Source: Prauserella_A sp040645195
GTDB lineage: Bacteria > Actinomycetota > Actinomycetes > Mycobacteriales > Pseudonocardiaceae
Direction: 5' to 3'
Assembly: GCF_040645195.1 (NCBI RefSeq)
Contig: NZ_JBEYXW010000002.1
Coordinates: 124,001-188,000 of the forward strand
DNA length: 64,000 nucleotides
The position numbers and the translations under genes were made by a program. The notes below the pieces were generated by a model. It did not search any database. It was not told where the DNA came from and saw only the letters and a program-made list of their open reading frames with translations. This document shows positions 25,840 to 34,441 of the stretch, piece by piece. The first letter of the stretch is position 1; each line of letters opens with the position of its first letter.

Positions 25840-26633
25840 AGCTCCGCCGGGATGTCTCCGTGTTTGGTGCCGACGAATGCCACGTAGTACAACGGCTCGC
25901 CGCGGACGTTGAGCCGGTGGCGGTATCGCTCCGATGCACGGACCTCGAGCAGGCCCTCCTTCTGGCACCGGCCGATCAGCTCCGCGAACCCCGATGTGTC
26001 GTCAGCGGAAAGGAACCGGTCCTTGATGGTGAATGTGATCCACCCACCGTCGCGGACGAAGTTGAACGCCGTGCGAAACGCCGCCGGGGGGATATCGGCG
26101 TAGCCGAGTGCGGCAACGCAGGACAGCGTGTCGAACCCCGCCGCGGCCAGCGTCCGGCTCTCCTGCTCGGACAGCGCGGTCATGTCCAGCACGTGGTAGG
26201 CGTCATACACTTCAGGGCGGTCCCGCAGGGCAGCGTCCCTGGCCTGCGGCAGGATGTCGATACCGGCGAGATGCCCGACACCGACGGCGCGCAGTTGCTC
26301 ACCAACGAGCCCGTTTCCCGCACCGAGATCGAGCGCCCGGAGCGAGGATTCCGCGACCTGATCGCGCTGAACTTGTTCTTTCAGAAGTTTTCCGACGACA
26401 TCGGGTGAACGGCAGTCGAGAATGTCGTGGAACAGCTGCTCATAGAGGCCGGGAATGGTGAAGATTCGAGCGTAGTCATGGAAACGGATCTCCTGCCACA
26501 CACCGTCGAGCCGTACCGAACAGTACTCTGAGTCCTGATCTATTTGCTCCGCGTTGTCTGGCAATCTGATCTCGAGTTCGGTGTTGTTCATCGAAGGGTC
26601 ACCGTTTTTTTCGGGTAGCCTTCTGTTCGCCAT
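25830..26633 (-). CDS. Class I SAM-dependent methyltransferase
   Basis: A 267-residue methyltransferase with motif I ALDLGAGNGLVGEQL, motif II GIDILPQARDAAL, and later motifs LSCVAALGYADIP and RDGGWITFTIKDRF. The substrate is unknown; an N-terminal extension of about 100 residues precedes the Rossmann fold. The ATG at 26633 has AAAGGTG just upstream; an internal ATG at 26591 is possible. The 5' part and upstream region are visibly more AT-rich than the surroundings, and the gene separates metH from hisE, where mycobacteria have an unrelated PPE gene, so this spot looks like an insertion point. Confidence 0.82.
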   Translation of the reverse strand: MANRRLPEKNGDPSMNNTELEIRLPDNAEQIDQDSEYCSVRLDGVWQEIRFHDYARIFTIPGLYEQLFHDILDCRSPDVVGKLLKEQVQRDQVAESSLRALDLGAGNGLVGEQLRAVGVGHLAGIDILPQARDAALRDRPEVYDAYHVLDMTALSEQESRTLAAAGFDTLSCVAALGYADIPPAAFRTAFNFVRDGGWITFTIKDRFLSADDTSGFAELIGRCQKEGLLEVRASERYRHRLNVRGEPLYYVAFVGTKHGDIPAELVP

Positions 26634-26783
26634 CCCACACCTTTCTGTTATGCCATCAGCACGCGGGGCCTCAATTCAGCAAAGTGGAATCCGGTGGCCA
26701 AGTCAACCGGCGCCCGGGTGCCGCGTGCGGCCGCGGCTGGCCCGCCCACGGGCGCGTCGCCGGCGGATGGAAGGATTCAGCGC

Positions 26784-27047
26784 GTGAAGACCTTCGATGA
26801 GCTGTACGCCGAGCTTGCCGAACGCGCCCGCACCCGTCCCGCAGGATCGGGGACGGTCGAGGCGCTGGACGCCGGGGTACACGCCCAGGGCAAGAAGGTA
26901 CTGGAAGAGGCCGGTGAGGTCTGGATAGCGGCGGAGCACGAGTCCGATGAGCGGCTGGCCGAGGAGATCTCGCAGCTGCTGTACCGGGTGCAGGTTCTGA
27001 TGCTGGGCCGGGGCGTCTCGCTCGAGGACGTCTACCGGTATCTGTGA
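26784..27047 (+). CDS. hisE: Phosphoribosyl-ATP pyrophosphatase HisE
   Basis: An 87-residue all-helical MazG-fold enzyme that removes pyrophosphate from phosphoribosyl-ATP, the second step of histidine synthesis. The family core KKVLEEAGEVWIAAEHE and the following EEISQLLYRVQVLM supply the acidic Mg2+-binding residues. I chose the GTG at 26784 because GGAAGG lies 9 bases upstream and the family begins at VKTFDELYAELAER; the frame is open upstream with no family match. hisG follows after 17 bases. Confidence 0.94.
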   Translation: MKTFDELYAELAERARTRPAGSGTVEALDAGVHAQGKKVLEEAGEVWIAAEHESDERLAEEISQLLYRVQVLMLGRGVSLEDVYRYL

Positions 27048-27064
27048 GCAGGAAAGGGAACGTC

Positions 27065-27910
27065 ATGCTGCGTGTCGCGGTGCCGAACAAGGGAGCGCTG
27101 GCAGGACCGGCCTCCGAGATGCTCGGTGAGGCCGGCTACCGGCAGCGACATGAGCAGCGTGACCTGACAGTGCTGGACCCGGCCAACGATGTCGAGTTCT
27201 TCTTCCTCCGCCCCAAGGACATCCCCATCTACGTGGGATCGGGTGAGCTCGATCTCGGCATCACCGGGCGCGACCTGGCGCTGGACTCCGGCGCACCGGT
27301 GGAGGAGACGCTGGCGCTCGGGTTCGGTGGCTCGACGTTCCGCTACGCCGCGCCGGCGGACCGGGAGTGGAAGCCCGCCGACCTGCACGGCAAGCGGCTG
27401 GCCACCTCGTACCCCAAGCTGGTGACCGACGACCTCGCGAAGCAGGGCATCGAGGCGGACGTGATCCGGCTCGACGGCGCGGTGGAGATCTCGGTGCAGC
27501 TCGGTGTCGCCGACGCGATCGCCGACGTCGTGGGCTCCGGCAGGACGCTGCGCCAGCACAGCCTGGTCGCTTTCGGCGAGCCGATCTGCGTGTCGGAGGC
27601 CGTGCTCGTGCACCGCGTCGGCAACGGTGACTCCAAGCCGATCGTGCAGCTGGCGGCCCGGTTGCAGGGCGTGGTGTTCGCCCAGCAGTACATGATGCTC
27701 GACTACGACTGCCCCCGGGAGCTGCTCGACCGCGCGGTGGCGATCACTCCCGGGCTGGAGTCGCCGACGGTCGCGCCGCTGGCGCACCCCGACTGGGTCG
27801 CCGTCCGGGCCATGGTGCCGCGCAAGCAGGTCAACGCGATCATGGACGAGCTGGCCGCGGTCGGCGCCCGCGCGATTCTCGCGTCGGACATCCGCTCCTG
27901 CCGCCTCTGA
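27065..27910 (+). CDS. hisG: ATP phosphoribosyltransferase HisG, long form
   Basis: A 281-residue enzyme catalysing the first and feedback-controlled step of histidine synthesis (ATP + PRPP). It starts MLRVAVPNKGALAGPA, has the PRPP/phosphate region ELDLGITGRDLALDSG, and carries the C-terminal ACT-like regulatory domain of the long HisG form (last about 70 residues). ATG 27065 has AGGAAAGG 6 bases upstream. The hisE-hisG pair stands apart from the rest of the histidine genes, as in mycobacteria. Confidence 0.95.
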   Translation: MLRVAVPNKGALAGPASEMLGEAGYRQRHEQRDLTVLDPANDVEFFFLRPKDIPIYVGSGELDLGITGRDLALDSGAPVEETLALGFGGSTFRYAAPADREWKPADLHGKRLATSYPKLVTDDLAKQGIEADVIRLDGAVEISVQLGVADAIADVVGSGRTLRQHSLVAFGEPICVSEAVLVHRVGNGDSKPIVQLAARLQGVVFAQQYMMLDYDCPRELLDRAVAITPGLESPTVAPLAHPDWVAVRAMVPRKQVNAIMDELAAVGARAILASDIRSCRL

Positions 27911-27917
27911 GAGCGCG

Positions 27918-28844
27918 TCAGCGGGGACGCGGGCGCTTGGGCAGCAGGTCGTAGAGCTTGCGGCGAGCACCGTTGTCGTTCGCGGCGCGGGTGTTCGACA
28001 GGTCGGCGATGAAGTCCTCGAACACGAACTCCGACTCGTCGGCAGGCAACGGAGCCGGCTGATGAGTCATCGTGTCCAGCGCGTGCGCGATCTGCCGGAA
28101 CGCGACCGCCTGGATCGTCTCCGGGGCGAACGTGGTGACCGGCATTCCCCGCGCGGCGGCCTCGTTCATCACCACACCGAGCGGCACGTGGGCGAGCATC
28201 GGGATCCCGAACTGCTGCAACTCGTTGAGCGCTGCCACCGCGTACCCCGAGATCGGCCTGCGGTAGAGCCCGGGCACCAGCCCGAAGTAGGTGATGGGCG
28301 GGCGGTCCACCATCGACTCGACGTAGCGGATCTGGTCCTGCATCAGGCGCAGCGCGCGGATGCTGGTGCGATCCGGTTGCACCGGCACGAGGATGCCGTG
28401 TGTCGCGGCGAGCGCGTTGTTGGTGAGCACGTCCAGCGCCGGCGGGCAGTCGATGAGGACGTGGTCGTAGTTGGCGAACTGGATCACCCTGGCCAGCTGC
28501 CAGCCTGGCACCCGGAACTGGTCGAGCCTGCGCACCAGGTCGAACATGCCCGGTGACGTCGGGATCACGTCGAACGCGCCACCGGCGCCGATGTTGCTGC
28601 GCGTATGCGGCACCACCAGCTCCTCGACGGGCCCCCGCCACGTCTTCGTGAGTGCCTTCGCCAGGCTGGGTTGCTCCGCGGGTACCTCGGGCAGGCCGAG
28701 CAGTTCCGTGGTCGCGTGACCCTGTGGGTCGAGGTCGATGAGCAGCACGCGGCGCCCGCGTTCAGCGAGCGCGGCGGCGGCGCCGACACTGAGCGCGGTC
28801 TTGCCGACCCCGCCTTTCTGGTTGACCACCGAGGTGATCTGCAC
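27918..28844 (-). CDS. ParA/MinD-like ATPase without adjacent ParB
   Basis: A 308-residue deviant-Walker ATPase: QKGGVGKTALS (Walker A with signature Lys), LLIDLDPQGHAT (A') and HVLIDCPPALD (Walker B). The interior VPVQPDRTSIRAL is typical of ParA/Soj. The C-terminus is basic (LLPKRPRPR). GTG 28844 has AGGAG upstream. Such proteins position DNA, chemoreceptors or other cargo; without a neighbouring parB or centromere-like repeats the cargo is unknown. It converges on hisG with an 8-base gap. Confidence 0.88.
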   Translation of the reverse strand: MQITSVVNQKGGVGKTALSVGAAAALAERGRRVLLIDLDPQGHATTELLGLPEVPAEQPSLAKALTKTWRGPVEELVVPHTRSNIGAGGAFDVIPTSPGMFDLVRRLDQFRVPGWQLARVIQFANYDHVLIDCPPALDVLTNNALAATHGILVPVQPDRTSIRALRLMQDQIRYVESMVDRPPITYFGLVPGLYRRPISGYAVAALNELQQFGIPMLAHVPLGVVMNEAAARGMPVTTFAPETIQAVAFRQIAHALDTMTHQPAPLPADESEFVFEDFIADLSNTRAANDNGARRKLYDLLPKRPRPR

Positions 28845-28928
28845 TGTGCGCCAGCTCCTGGATCTCGTGGTTTGGGAGCAGGTTAGTAGATCATCGCGGG
28901 ATGCGCCCCGCGGTTTGCCGCGTGTCTC

Positions 28929-29705
28929 CTACCGCCTCCGTACGAGCAGGGCCTGCGCGCCGGTCGCGACCTGCCCGCTGGCGTCGTGCAACCGGCTGGT
29001 GGCCGTGCCGACACCGTGTGGCCCGATGATCGTGGCGGCGTCCAGACCAATCCACTCGCCGATCGGTTCGCGCTGGATGTGCACGGTCAGCTCCGAGTTG
29101 ATGAACAGCCAGCTGCGGAGGTCCAGCTCGTTGGACGCGCCGTTGCCGGAGTCGGCGACGGCGAACAACCGCTGCAGCGGACTGGGCTTCTCACCGTCGA
29201 CGAGCGCCACCCGCTGCCGCACCCACACCTGCGCCGGCCCCGTGCTCGCCACCGCACCCCCAATGGCCCGCCACTCCATGGCGCGCAGGTAGCCATTGCC
29301 CCAGTCGTCCGGCCAGTGCGCCTCGGGACAGTCCTCGGCAGGCGGTAGCGGCCCTGCCGACCCGACCGTGACCTCGGCGGTGTCCGATGTGGTGATCCGC
29401 CACGCCGAGGCCCGCGCCACCATGCGGTCGCCTGCCGTGAGCTCGGCCGAGAGCAGCTCGACCGAACGGCCAGGGCGCTCCAGCCGCGAACGGACCGAGA
29501 GCTCGGTGAGCGGAGCCGGGCCGAGTATCTCGACGGTCACCCTGGCCAGCAGGGTGTCCCGCTCGGCGGGAACGCCTTCCAGCGCACGTACCAGCAGCGC
29601 CGACGGTGGCCCGAAGTGCTGGGCGTCCGCCGACCACGGTCCGGACGTGTGCGGGGTGGGGTGGTAGCGCTCGTCGCCGAGCGGACGGTAGAAGGCATCG
29701 GTCAC
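28929..29705 (-). CDS. Acyl-CoA thioesterase-like protein (TesB-like double hot-dog)
   Basis: A 258-residue protein of the thioesterase-like superfamily. The N-terminal hot-dog half contains GPWSADAQHFGPPSALLVRA, where the H-x-G-P-P context is typical, and the second half contains SWLFINSELTVHIQREP. The GTG at 29705 has a GGGGAC site 6 bases upstream; the open frame extends 5' without family support and would run into the RecB-like gene. It probably acts on an acyl-CoA or acyl-ACP, with unknown chain specificity. It lies directly downstream of the RecB-like nuclease gene on the same strand. Confidence 0.8.
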   Translation of the reverse strand: MTDAFYRPLGDERYHPTPHTSGPWSADAQHFGPPSALLVRALEGVPAERDTLLARVTVEILGPAPLTELSVRSRLERPGRSVELLSAELTAGDRMVARASAWRITTSDTAEVTVGSAGPLPPAEDCPEAHWPDDWGNGYLRAMEWRAIGGAVASTGPAQVWVRQRVALVDGEKPSPLQRLFAVADSGNGASNELDLRSWLFINSELTVHIQREPIGEWIGLDAATIIGPHGVGTATSRLHDASGQVATGAQALLVRRR

Positions 29706-29739
29706 GGCGTGTCCCCGTTCTGCAACCTCGCGAGCGCGG

Positions 29740-30636
29740 TCAGTCGGCGCGATCGAGAGCGGATTCCTCCCCGCCATCGGGCTCCGGCCAGCCAGGATAG
29801 TCCGGGGGAGTCCCACCGAAGGACGGGCACAGCGCCTGGTGTGAGCACCAGCCGCACAGTTTGCTCGGGTTCGGCCGGAAGTCACCGGACTTACCTGCCC
29901 GCAGGATCGCCTGCCAGATCGCCTCCAGCGTTCGCTCGAAGCGAACCAGTTCCGGCTCGTCGGGGGTGTAGGCCAGCGCCTGCCCGTCGGTGAGGTACAT
30001 GAGCTTGAGCTGCTGCGGCACCACGCCCCGCAGCCGCCACAGCACCACCGCGTAGAACTTCATCTGGAACATGGCCTTCGCCTCCCCGATCTCGCGTGGT
30101 GCGGCGCCGGTCTTGTAGTCCACCACCCGGATCGCACCGGTGGGCGCGACGTCGAGCCGGTCGATGTAGCCCCGCAGGACCACACCGGAGTCGAGCTCGG
30201 TCTCGACGTGCAGCTCGCAGGCCTCGGGCTCGAGTCGGTTCGGGTCCTCCAGGCCGAAGTAGGCGTCGACGAGGCGGCCTGCCGAGGTGAGCCACTCCTC
30301 GACCGCGGTCGCGTCCTCGCCCGCGAACAGGTCCGTCCATTCCGGACTTTCCTCGGACAGTTCCGACCAGGTCGGCTGCAGCAGTTCCTTGGCGCGCTCA
30401 GGAAGCCGTTCCCCACGGGGCAGCCCGAACAGCCGCTCCAGCACCGAATGCACGAGGGTGCCGCGGACCTGCGCCTTGGTCGGGACCTCCGGCAGCCGAT
30501 CGACCGCCCGGAACCGGTAGAGCAGTGGGCACTGCTTGAAGTCGCTCGCCCGTGACGGGGACAGCGCGGGCCTGCGGACCGCGGCGGGATCCGGGGGAGA
30601 AGTGACGGTGGCTGTCTGCGTCGTGCCCTCTGCCAT
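29740..30636 (-). CDS. RecB-family PD-(D/E)XK nuclease with Fe-S cysteines
   Basis: A 298-residue nuclease-fold protein (compare Rv2119). Order: SPSRASDFKQCPLLYRFR with the first cluster cysteine, GTLVHSVLERLF, the nuclease core GYIDRLDVAPTGAIRVVDYKTG (the D and DYK residues bind metal), a QMKFYAVVL motif, and the C-terminal CGWCSHQALCPSF with three more cysteines. One N-terminal plus three C-terminal cysteines is the pattern of AddB/Cas4-type [4Fe-4S] nucleases. The ATG at 30636 begins a disordered leader. A role in DNA end processing is likely. The gene is divergent from the M50 protease gene. Confidence 0.88.
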   Translation of the reverse strand: MAEGTTQTATVTSPPDPAAVRRPALSPSRASDFKQCPLLYRFRAVDRLPEVPTKAQVRGTLVHSVLERLFGLPRGERLPERAKELLQPTWSELSEESPEWTDLFAGEDATAVEEWLTSAGRLVDAYFGLEDPNRLEPEACELHVETELDSGVVLRGYIDRLDVAPTGAIRVVDYKTGAAPREIGEAKAMFQMKFYAVVLWRLRGVVPQQLKLMYLTDGQALAYTPDEPELVRFERTLEAIWQAILRAGKSGDFRPNPSKLCGWCSHQALCPSFGGTPPDYPGWPEPDGGEESALDRAD

Positions 30637-30744
30637 GCCGGGAGCGTAGCGGCACCGTGTGACAACTCCTGGTGACCCGCCGTCGGGCTGACACCCCGGG
30701 TACAGGTCACCGCCTTCCCACACCGCACGCTCTACCCTCGCCTG

Positions 30745-31905
30745 ATGGACGCGACGAGCCAGTACCGGCGGCAGCAGCCACGGCGCGCGGCCGTCGGCGA
30801 TGGAGGCCTGCTGCTCTTCCGTGTCGACGGTGTGCCCGTGCTGCTGGCGCCGTCGTGGTGGATCGGCTCGGCGATCATCGTGGTGCTCTATGCGCCGATG
30901 GTCGGCCGCTTGCTCCCTGGCGCGAGCACCGCGACGACCTGGGCGCTGGCCGCGGCGTTCGCCGTGCTGCTGGGCCTTTCGGTGCTCGCGCACGAACTCG
31001 GGCACTGCGTGGTCGCGCTACGGCTGGGCATACCCGTACGCAGGCTGCGGTTGTTCCTGCTCGGCGGGCTGTCCGAGGTCGCGCGCAATCCGCGGCGTCC
31101 CGCACACGAGGGCCTGGTGGCCGCCGCCGGTCCAGTCGTGTCGATCCTGCTCGCCGCGTTCTGCGGGGTGCTGCTGCTCGCGGTGCCGCCGGGTGGTGCG
31201 GCCTGGTTGCTGGTCGTCCAGTGCGCGGTCGCCAACCTCGCGGTGGGCCTGTTCAACCTCTTGCCGGGCCTGCCGCTGGACGGGGGCAGGATGCTGCGCG
31301 CGGGCGTGTGGTCGCTCACCGGAACCCGTTCGGCCGGGACGAAGGCTGCTGCGTTCGGCGGCGGTCTGGTGGCCGTCGGCTTGCTCGTGTGGGCGCTGTG
31401 GGGACTGGCGGCCGGTAGCGACGACCGGTGGCTCCGACTCGGTGTCTGCGTGGTCACGGCCTGGTTCGTCGCCACGGGTGCGTCCAACGAGCTCTCCGCC
31501 GACGGTCGACGCGACTGGCCCGACGGGCTGTCCGTCGGCGACCTGATGCGCCCGGTGCTGCAGCTGCCCGCCGAGAGCCCCGTCGCGGCCGCGCTGTCGG
31601 CGTCGGCGGGGCGGGGCGTTGTGCTCGTGCGCGCCGACGGTGTCGCGGCCGGCCTGCTCGACGTGGCCGGTGCCGAACGGCTGGCGGAGACGTCTCCGCA
31701 CGCACCGGCGGAACTCGCCGCCGAGCCCATCCGGCCGGAGACCGTGCTGTTGCTGTCCGAACCGGGCGCCGACATCGTCGAGCGCATGTACGAGGTGGCG
31801 ACGTGGCAGTTCCTCGTCGTGGACGACGACGGCAAGCCCACCGGCGTGCTGCACCGTGACGACGTGCGCGCGGCCGTGTCCGGTGGCTGGAGACGGACCG
31901 GCTGA
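30745..31905 (+). CDS. Site-2-type membrane metalloprotease (M50) with CBS-like tail
   Basis: A 386-residue integral membrane protease. Zinc motif HELGH lies in helix 2-3 (LSVLAHELGHCVVAL) and the third ligand in the LPGLPLDGGRM motif. About six membrane helices span residues 35-250. The C-terminal 130 residues form a degenerate CBS pair (SVGDLMRPVLQLPAESPV; WQFLVVDDDGKPTGVL). Family members cleave membrane-embedded substrates such as anti-sigma factors, and the CBS tail usually senses a nucleotide. The gene stands 79 bases before trmI and probably shares a transcript with it. The substrate is unknown. Confidence 0.9.
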   Translation: MDATSQYRRQQPRRAAVGDGGLLLFRVDGVPVLLAPSWWIGSAIIVVLYAPMVGRLLPGASTATTWALAAAFAVLLGLSVLAHELGHCVVALRLGIPVRRLRLFLLGGLSEVARNPRRPAHEGLVAAAGPVVSILLAAFCGVLLLAVPPGGAAWLLVVQCAVANLAVGLFNLLPGLPLDGGRMLRAGVWSLTGTRSAGTKAAAFGGGLVAVGLLVWALWGLAAGSDDRWLRLGVCVVTAWFVATGASNELSADGRRDWPDGLSVGDLMRPVLQLPAESPVAAALSASAGRGVVLVRADGVAAGLLDVAGAERLAETSPHAPAELAAEPIRPETVLLLSEPGADIVERMYEVATWQFLVVDDDGKPTGVLHRDDVRAAVSGGWRRTG

Positions 31906-31983
31906 ACGCGCCGCCAGGCGGTCTGCGACGATCGGACGCCGCGCCGGGTATGGCGCACAGTCTCGTCGTGAACTGGAGGTTCG

Positions 31984-32805
31984 GTGTCAGCAGGGCCGTT
32001 TCGTGCCGGTGACCGGGTGCAGTTGACCGACCCGAAAGGCCGGCACTACACACTCGTCCTGGCACCGGGTGGCGAGTACCACACCCATCGCGGCGCGCTG
32101 TCGCACGACGACGTGATCGGCAAGCCAGAAGGATCGGTGATCACTTCCGCCGGGGGCACGACCTACCTGGCGCTGCGCCCGCTGCTGTCGGACTACGTGT
32201 TGTCCATGCCGCGTGGGGCCCAGGTGATCTACCCCAAGGACGCGGCACAGATCGTGATGTGGGGCGACATCTTCCCAGGCGCCAGGGTGCTCGAGGCCGG
32301 TGCGGGCTCGGGCGCGCTGACGTGCTCGCTGCTGCGGGCTGTCGGCACCGAGGGCAGCGTGACCTCCTACGAGGTACGGGAGGACCACGCCGAGCACGCG
32401 GTCCGCAACGTCGAGCAGTTCTTCGGTGCGCGGCCGGCCAACTGGACGTTCAAGCTCGGTGACGTTGCCGAGCACACCGGTGAGGTCGACCGTGTCGTGC
32501 TCGACATGCTCTCGCCGTGGGACGTCCTGCCCGCTGTGGCGAAGAACCTGATCGCGGGCGGGGTGCTGGTGGTGTACGTGGCGACAACGACCCAGCTGTC
32601 GACGGTCACCGAGGCGCTGCGCGAGCAGCAGTGCTGGACGGAACCGCAGTCGTGGGAAACGTTGCTGCGGCCCTGGCACGTCGTGGGGCTCGCGGTGCGG
32701 CCGGAGCATCGGATGGTGGCGCACACGGCGTTCCTGCTCACCACCCGCAGGCTCGCCGAGGGTGTCACACCGCCCCGCCCACGCAGGCGGCCCAGCCGGG
32801 GCTAG
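31984..32805 (+). CDS. trmI: tRNA (adenine(58)-N1)-methyltransferase TrmI
   Basis: A 273-residue SAM-dependent enzyme methylating A58 in the T-loop of tRNA, stabilising tRNA structure (compare Rv2118c). The N-terminal beta-barrel opens FRAGDRVQLTDPKGRHYT, the SAM motif is VLEAGAGSGALTCSLL, and motif IV is DRVVLDMLSPWDVLP. GTG 31984 has GGAGG 4 bases upstream. The basic tail (PRPRRRPSRG) is usual. A strong intrinsic terminator follows. Confidence 0.95.
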   Translation: MSAGPFRAGDRVQLTDPKGRHYTLVLAPGGEYHTHRGALSHDDVIGKPEGSVITSAGGTTYLALRPLLSDYVLSMPRGAQVIYPKDAAQIVMWGDIFPGARVLEAGAGSGALTCSLLRAVGTEGSVTSYEVREDHAEHAVRNVEQFFGARPANWTFKLGDVAEHTGEVDRVVLDMLSPWDVLPAVAKNLIAGGVLVVYVATTTQLSTVTEALREQQCWTEPQSWETLLRPWHVVGLAVRPEHRMVAHTAFLLTTRRLAEGVTPPRPRRRPSRG

Positions 32806-32815
32806 GGATTGCTGG

Positions 32816-32854
32816 CTGTGAGGGCCCCCTCGGGCAGGGGGCCCTCACAGTTTT
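32816..32854 (+). terminator. Strong intrinsic terminator after trmI
   Basis: A perfect 15-bp stem (CTGTGAGGGCCCCCT at 32816-32830 with AGGGGGCCCTCACAG at 32836-32850), a 5-base loop and TTTT at 32851-32854. It terminates trmI and, read in the other direction, can terminate the converging gene that ends at 32863. Confidence 0.9.
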
Positions 32855-32862
32855 GGCCGGGC

Positions 32863-33624
32863 TCAGCCGGCCATGCACCAGGTGCCGGACTCGTTCGCCG
32901 CACGCATGGTCTGGTCTGCCGTCTCGCCCTGGTAGGTGAGGGTCACCGGGATCTCGGCGCTGTCGCCGTCGATGACTGGCGTCCCGTCCTGGGTGTACTC
33001 CACGCCCTCCGGGAGGGAGTCGAAGTCATCCTCGTTGACCGCGCTCGGGTTACAGGAGATCTCCTTGGCCAGCGCCGCGTCCTTGTTGTTGAGCGCCTCG
33101 AGCGCCTTGTCGGCGAGCTCCTGCACCGCGCTGACATCACCGGGGGAGCCCTGGCCGGAGTCGCCGGTCTGCTCCGTGCTCGGCGAGCTGGGTTCGCTCG
33201 ACTCGGTGCTCGGACCGGAACTGGAGTCCGTGCCGGGTGCCGGCGCGTTGGGCTGGGACGTGGTGCCCTGCTGGTTGCCGCTCTGCGCCTGCTCCTCGTC
33301 GTCGCCGCCCGACAGGATGAGGATCAGAGCGACCACACCGCCGATCACGGCGACAGCGGCGATGGAGAGGCCGACGATGAGTCCGGTCTTCTTCTTGGGC
33401 GGCTCACTGCCGGGGAACCCGCCCGGCTGCTGCCCGTAGGGCCCGGGCTGGCCGGGCTGGCCGAACTGCTGTGTTCCGCCCGGCCCCGGGTAGCCGCCAT
33501 GCTGAGGTGTGGGTCCGCTGTGTGGGAATTGCCCACCAGGCGGGCCGTGCTGGCCCCACTGGCCTTGGTGGCCGTACGGCCCGGGCTGTCCCGGTCCCTG
33601 CGGCGGCTGCGGTGGATAGGTCAT
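32863..33624 (-). CDS. Pro/Gly/Gln-rich single-span membrane protein, copy A
   Basis: A 253-residue protein in three parts: a disordered cytosolic N-terminus of about 75 residues rich in P, G, Q and Y; a KKK stop signal and one membrane helix (LIVGLSIAAVAVIGGVVALI); then a Ser/Thr/Pro/Glu linker and an extracytoplasmic C-terminal domain of about 90 residues (VQELADKALEALNNKDAAL, ISCNP, GTWCMAG) that resembles DUF4878/NTF2-like folds. Two cysteines may form a disulphide. It is a paralogue of the adjacent 33767-34372 gene. Function unknown; such proteins are common in actinobacteria and may bind envelope ligands. Confidence 0.8.
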   Translation of the reverse strand: MTYPPQPPQGPGQPGPYGHQGQWGQHGPPGGQFPHSGPTPQHGGYPGPGGTQQFGQPGQPGPYGQQPGGFPGSEPPKKKTGLIVGLSIAAVAVIGGVVALILILSGGDDEEQAQSGNQQGTTSQPNAPAPGTDSSSGPSTESSEPSSPSTEQTGDSGQGSPGDVSAVQELADKALEALNNKDAALAKEISCNPSAVNEDDFDSLPEGVEYTQDGTPVIDGDSAEIPVTLTYQGETADQTMRAANESGTWCMAG

Positions 33625-33651
33625 CGTGGCCCCCTTTTGTGGTCACAAGCT

Positions 33652-33698
33652 GTGGAGATTCCTGAGCTACTCGGTAGACAGGGAGCTGATCGTAGTCA
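33652..33698 (-). promoter_or_regulatory. Duplicated promoter region of copy A
   Basis: On the plus strand GTGGAGATTCCTGA (33652-33665) and TGATCGTAGTCA (33687-33698) both recur upstream of copy B. Read on the minus strand, the second contains TACGAT, a plausible -10 hexamer. Confidence 0.5.
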
Positions 33699-33766
33699 TG
33701 GGCGTATCGGGCGCTTCGGCCATCCGCCAGGAACTGACCGATTTGCCCTCCTTATGCGGTACCTGT

Positions 33767-34372
33767 TCACTCGCCCATGCACCAGGTGCCGTTCTGCTTG
33801 CGCGCCGGCAACTCCCGGTCCCGGCTTTCCCCCTGGATGCTGACCTTGATCGGGATCGTGGCGGTGTCGCCGTTGATCTGTGGCGTTCCACTCAGTTCGA
33901 ACTGCACATCCTCCGGCATGTCCTCGAATGTGGTCGACGCCGTGTCCTCGCGATCGCACGAGATCTCCACTGCCAGGTCGACGTCCTTGTTCTGGAGGAC
34001 CTGGACGGCCTTCTCGCCGAGCTCCTCGAGCTGGGCGACGTCACCGTCGCTGTCGCCGCCGGACAGGATGAGGATCAGAGCGACCACACCGCCGATCACG
34101 GCGACAGCGCCGATGGAGAGGCCGACGATCAGTCCGGTCTTCTTCTTGGGCGGCCGGGCGCCGGGGAATCCGACCGGCTGCTGACCATATGGCCCTGGCT
34201 GGCCGGGCTGGCCGAACTGCTGTGTTCCGCCCGGCCCCGGGTAGCCGCCGTACTGCGGCGCGGGTCCGCTGCCGGGGTAGTGCCCGGTTTGCGGGGGAGT
34301 GCCCCACTGGCCTTGCTGGCCGTACGGCCCGGGCTGTCCCGCTCCTTGTGTCGGTTGCGGCGGATAGGTCAA
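33767..34372 (-). CDS. Pro/Gly/Gln-rich single-span membrane protein, copy B
   Basis: A 201-residue paralogue of copy A with the same order: P/G/Q/Y-rich cytosolic N-terminus, KKK, one membrane helix nearly identical to that of copy A, then directly an extracytoplasmic NTF2/DUF4878-like domain (LEELGEKAVQVLQNKDVDL, ISCD, NGTWCMGE). It lacks the roughly 50-residue Ser/Thr linker of copy A. The start is TTG at 34372, where copy A has ATG in the same context (AGGGGGCCACG upstream). It is divergent from arc. Confidence 0.8.
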   Translation of the reverse strand: MTYPPQPTQGAGQPGPYGQQGQWGTPPQTGHYPGSGPAPQYGGYPGPGGTQQFGQPGQPGPYGQQPVGFPGARPPKKKTGLIVGLSIGAVAVIGGVVALILILSGGDSDGDVAQLEELGEKAVQVLQNKDVDLAVEISCDREDTASTTFEDMPEDVQFELSGTPQINGDTATIPIKVSIQGESRDRELPARKQNGTWCMGE

Positions 34373-34398
34373 CGTGGCCCCCTGAGTATCGAATGCTT

Positions 34399-34441
34399 GT
34401 GGAGATTCCTGATCTAGCAGGTCGGGGCTTGATCGTAGTCA
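34399..34441 (-). promoter_or_regulatory. Duplicated promoter region of copy B
   Basis: GTGGAGATTCCTGA (34399-34412) and TGATCGTAGTCA (34430-34441) repeat the elements found upstream of copy A with slightly different spacing. They lie in the 224-base divergent region shared with arc. Confidence 0.5.
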
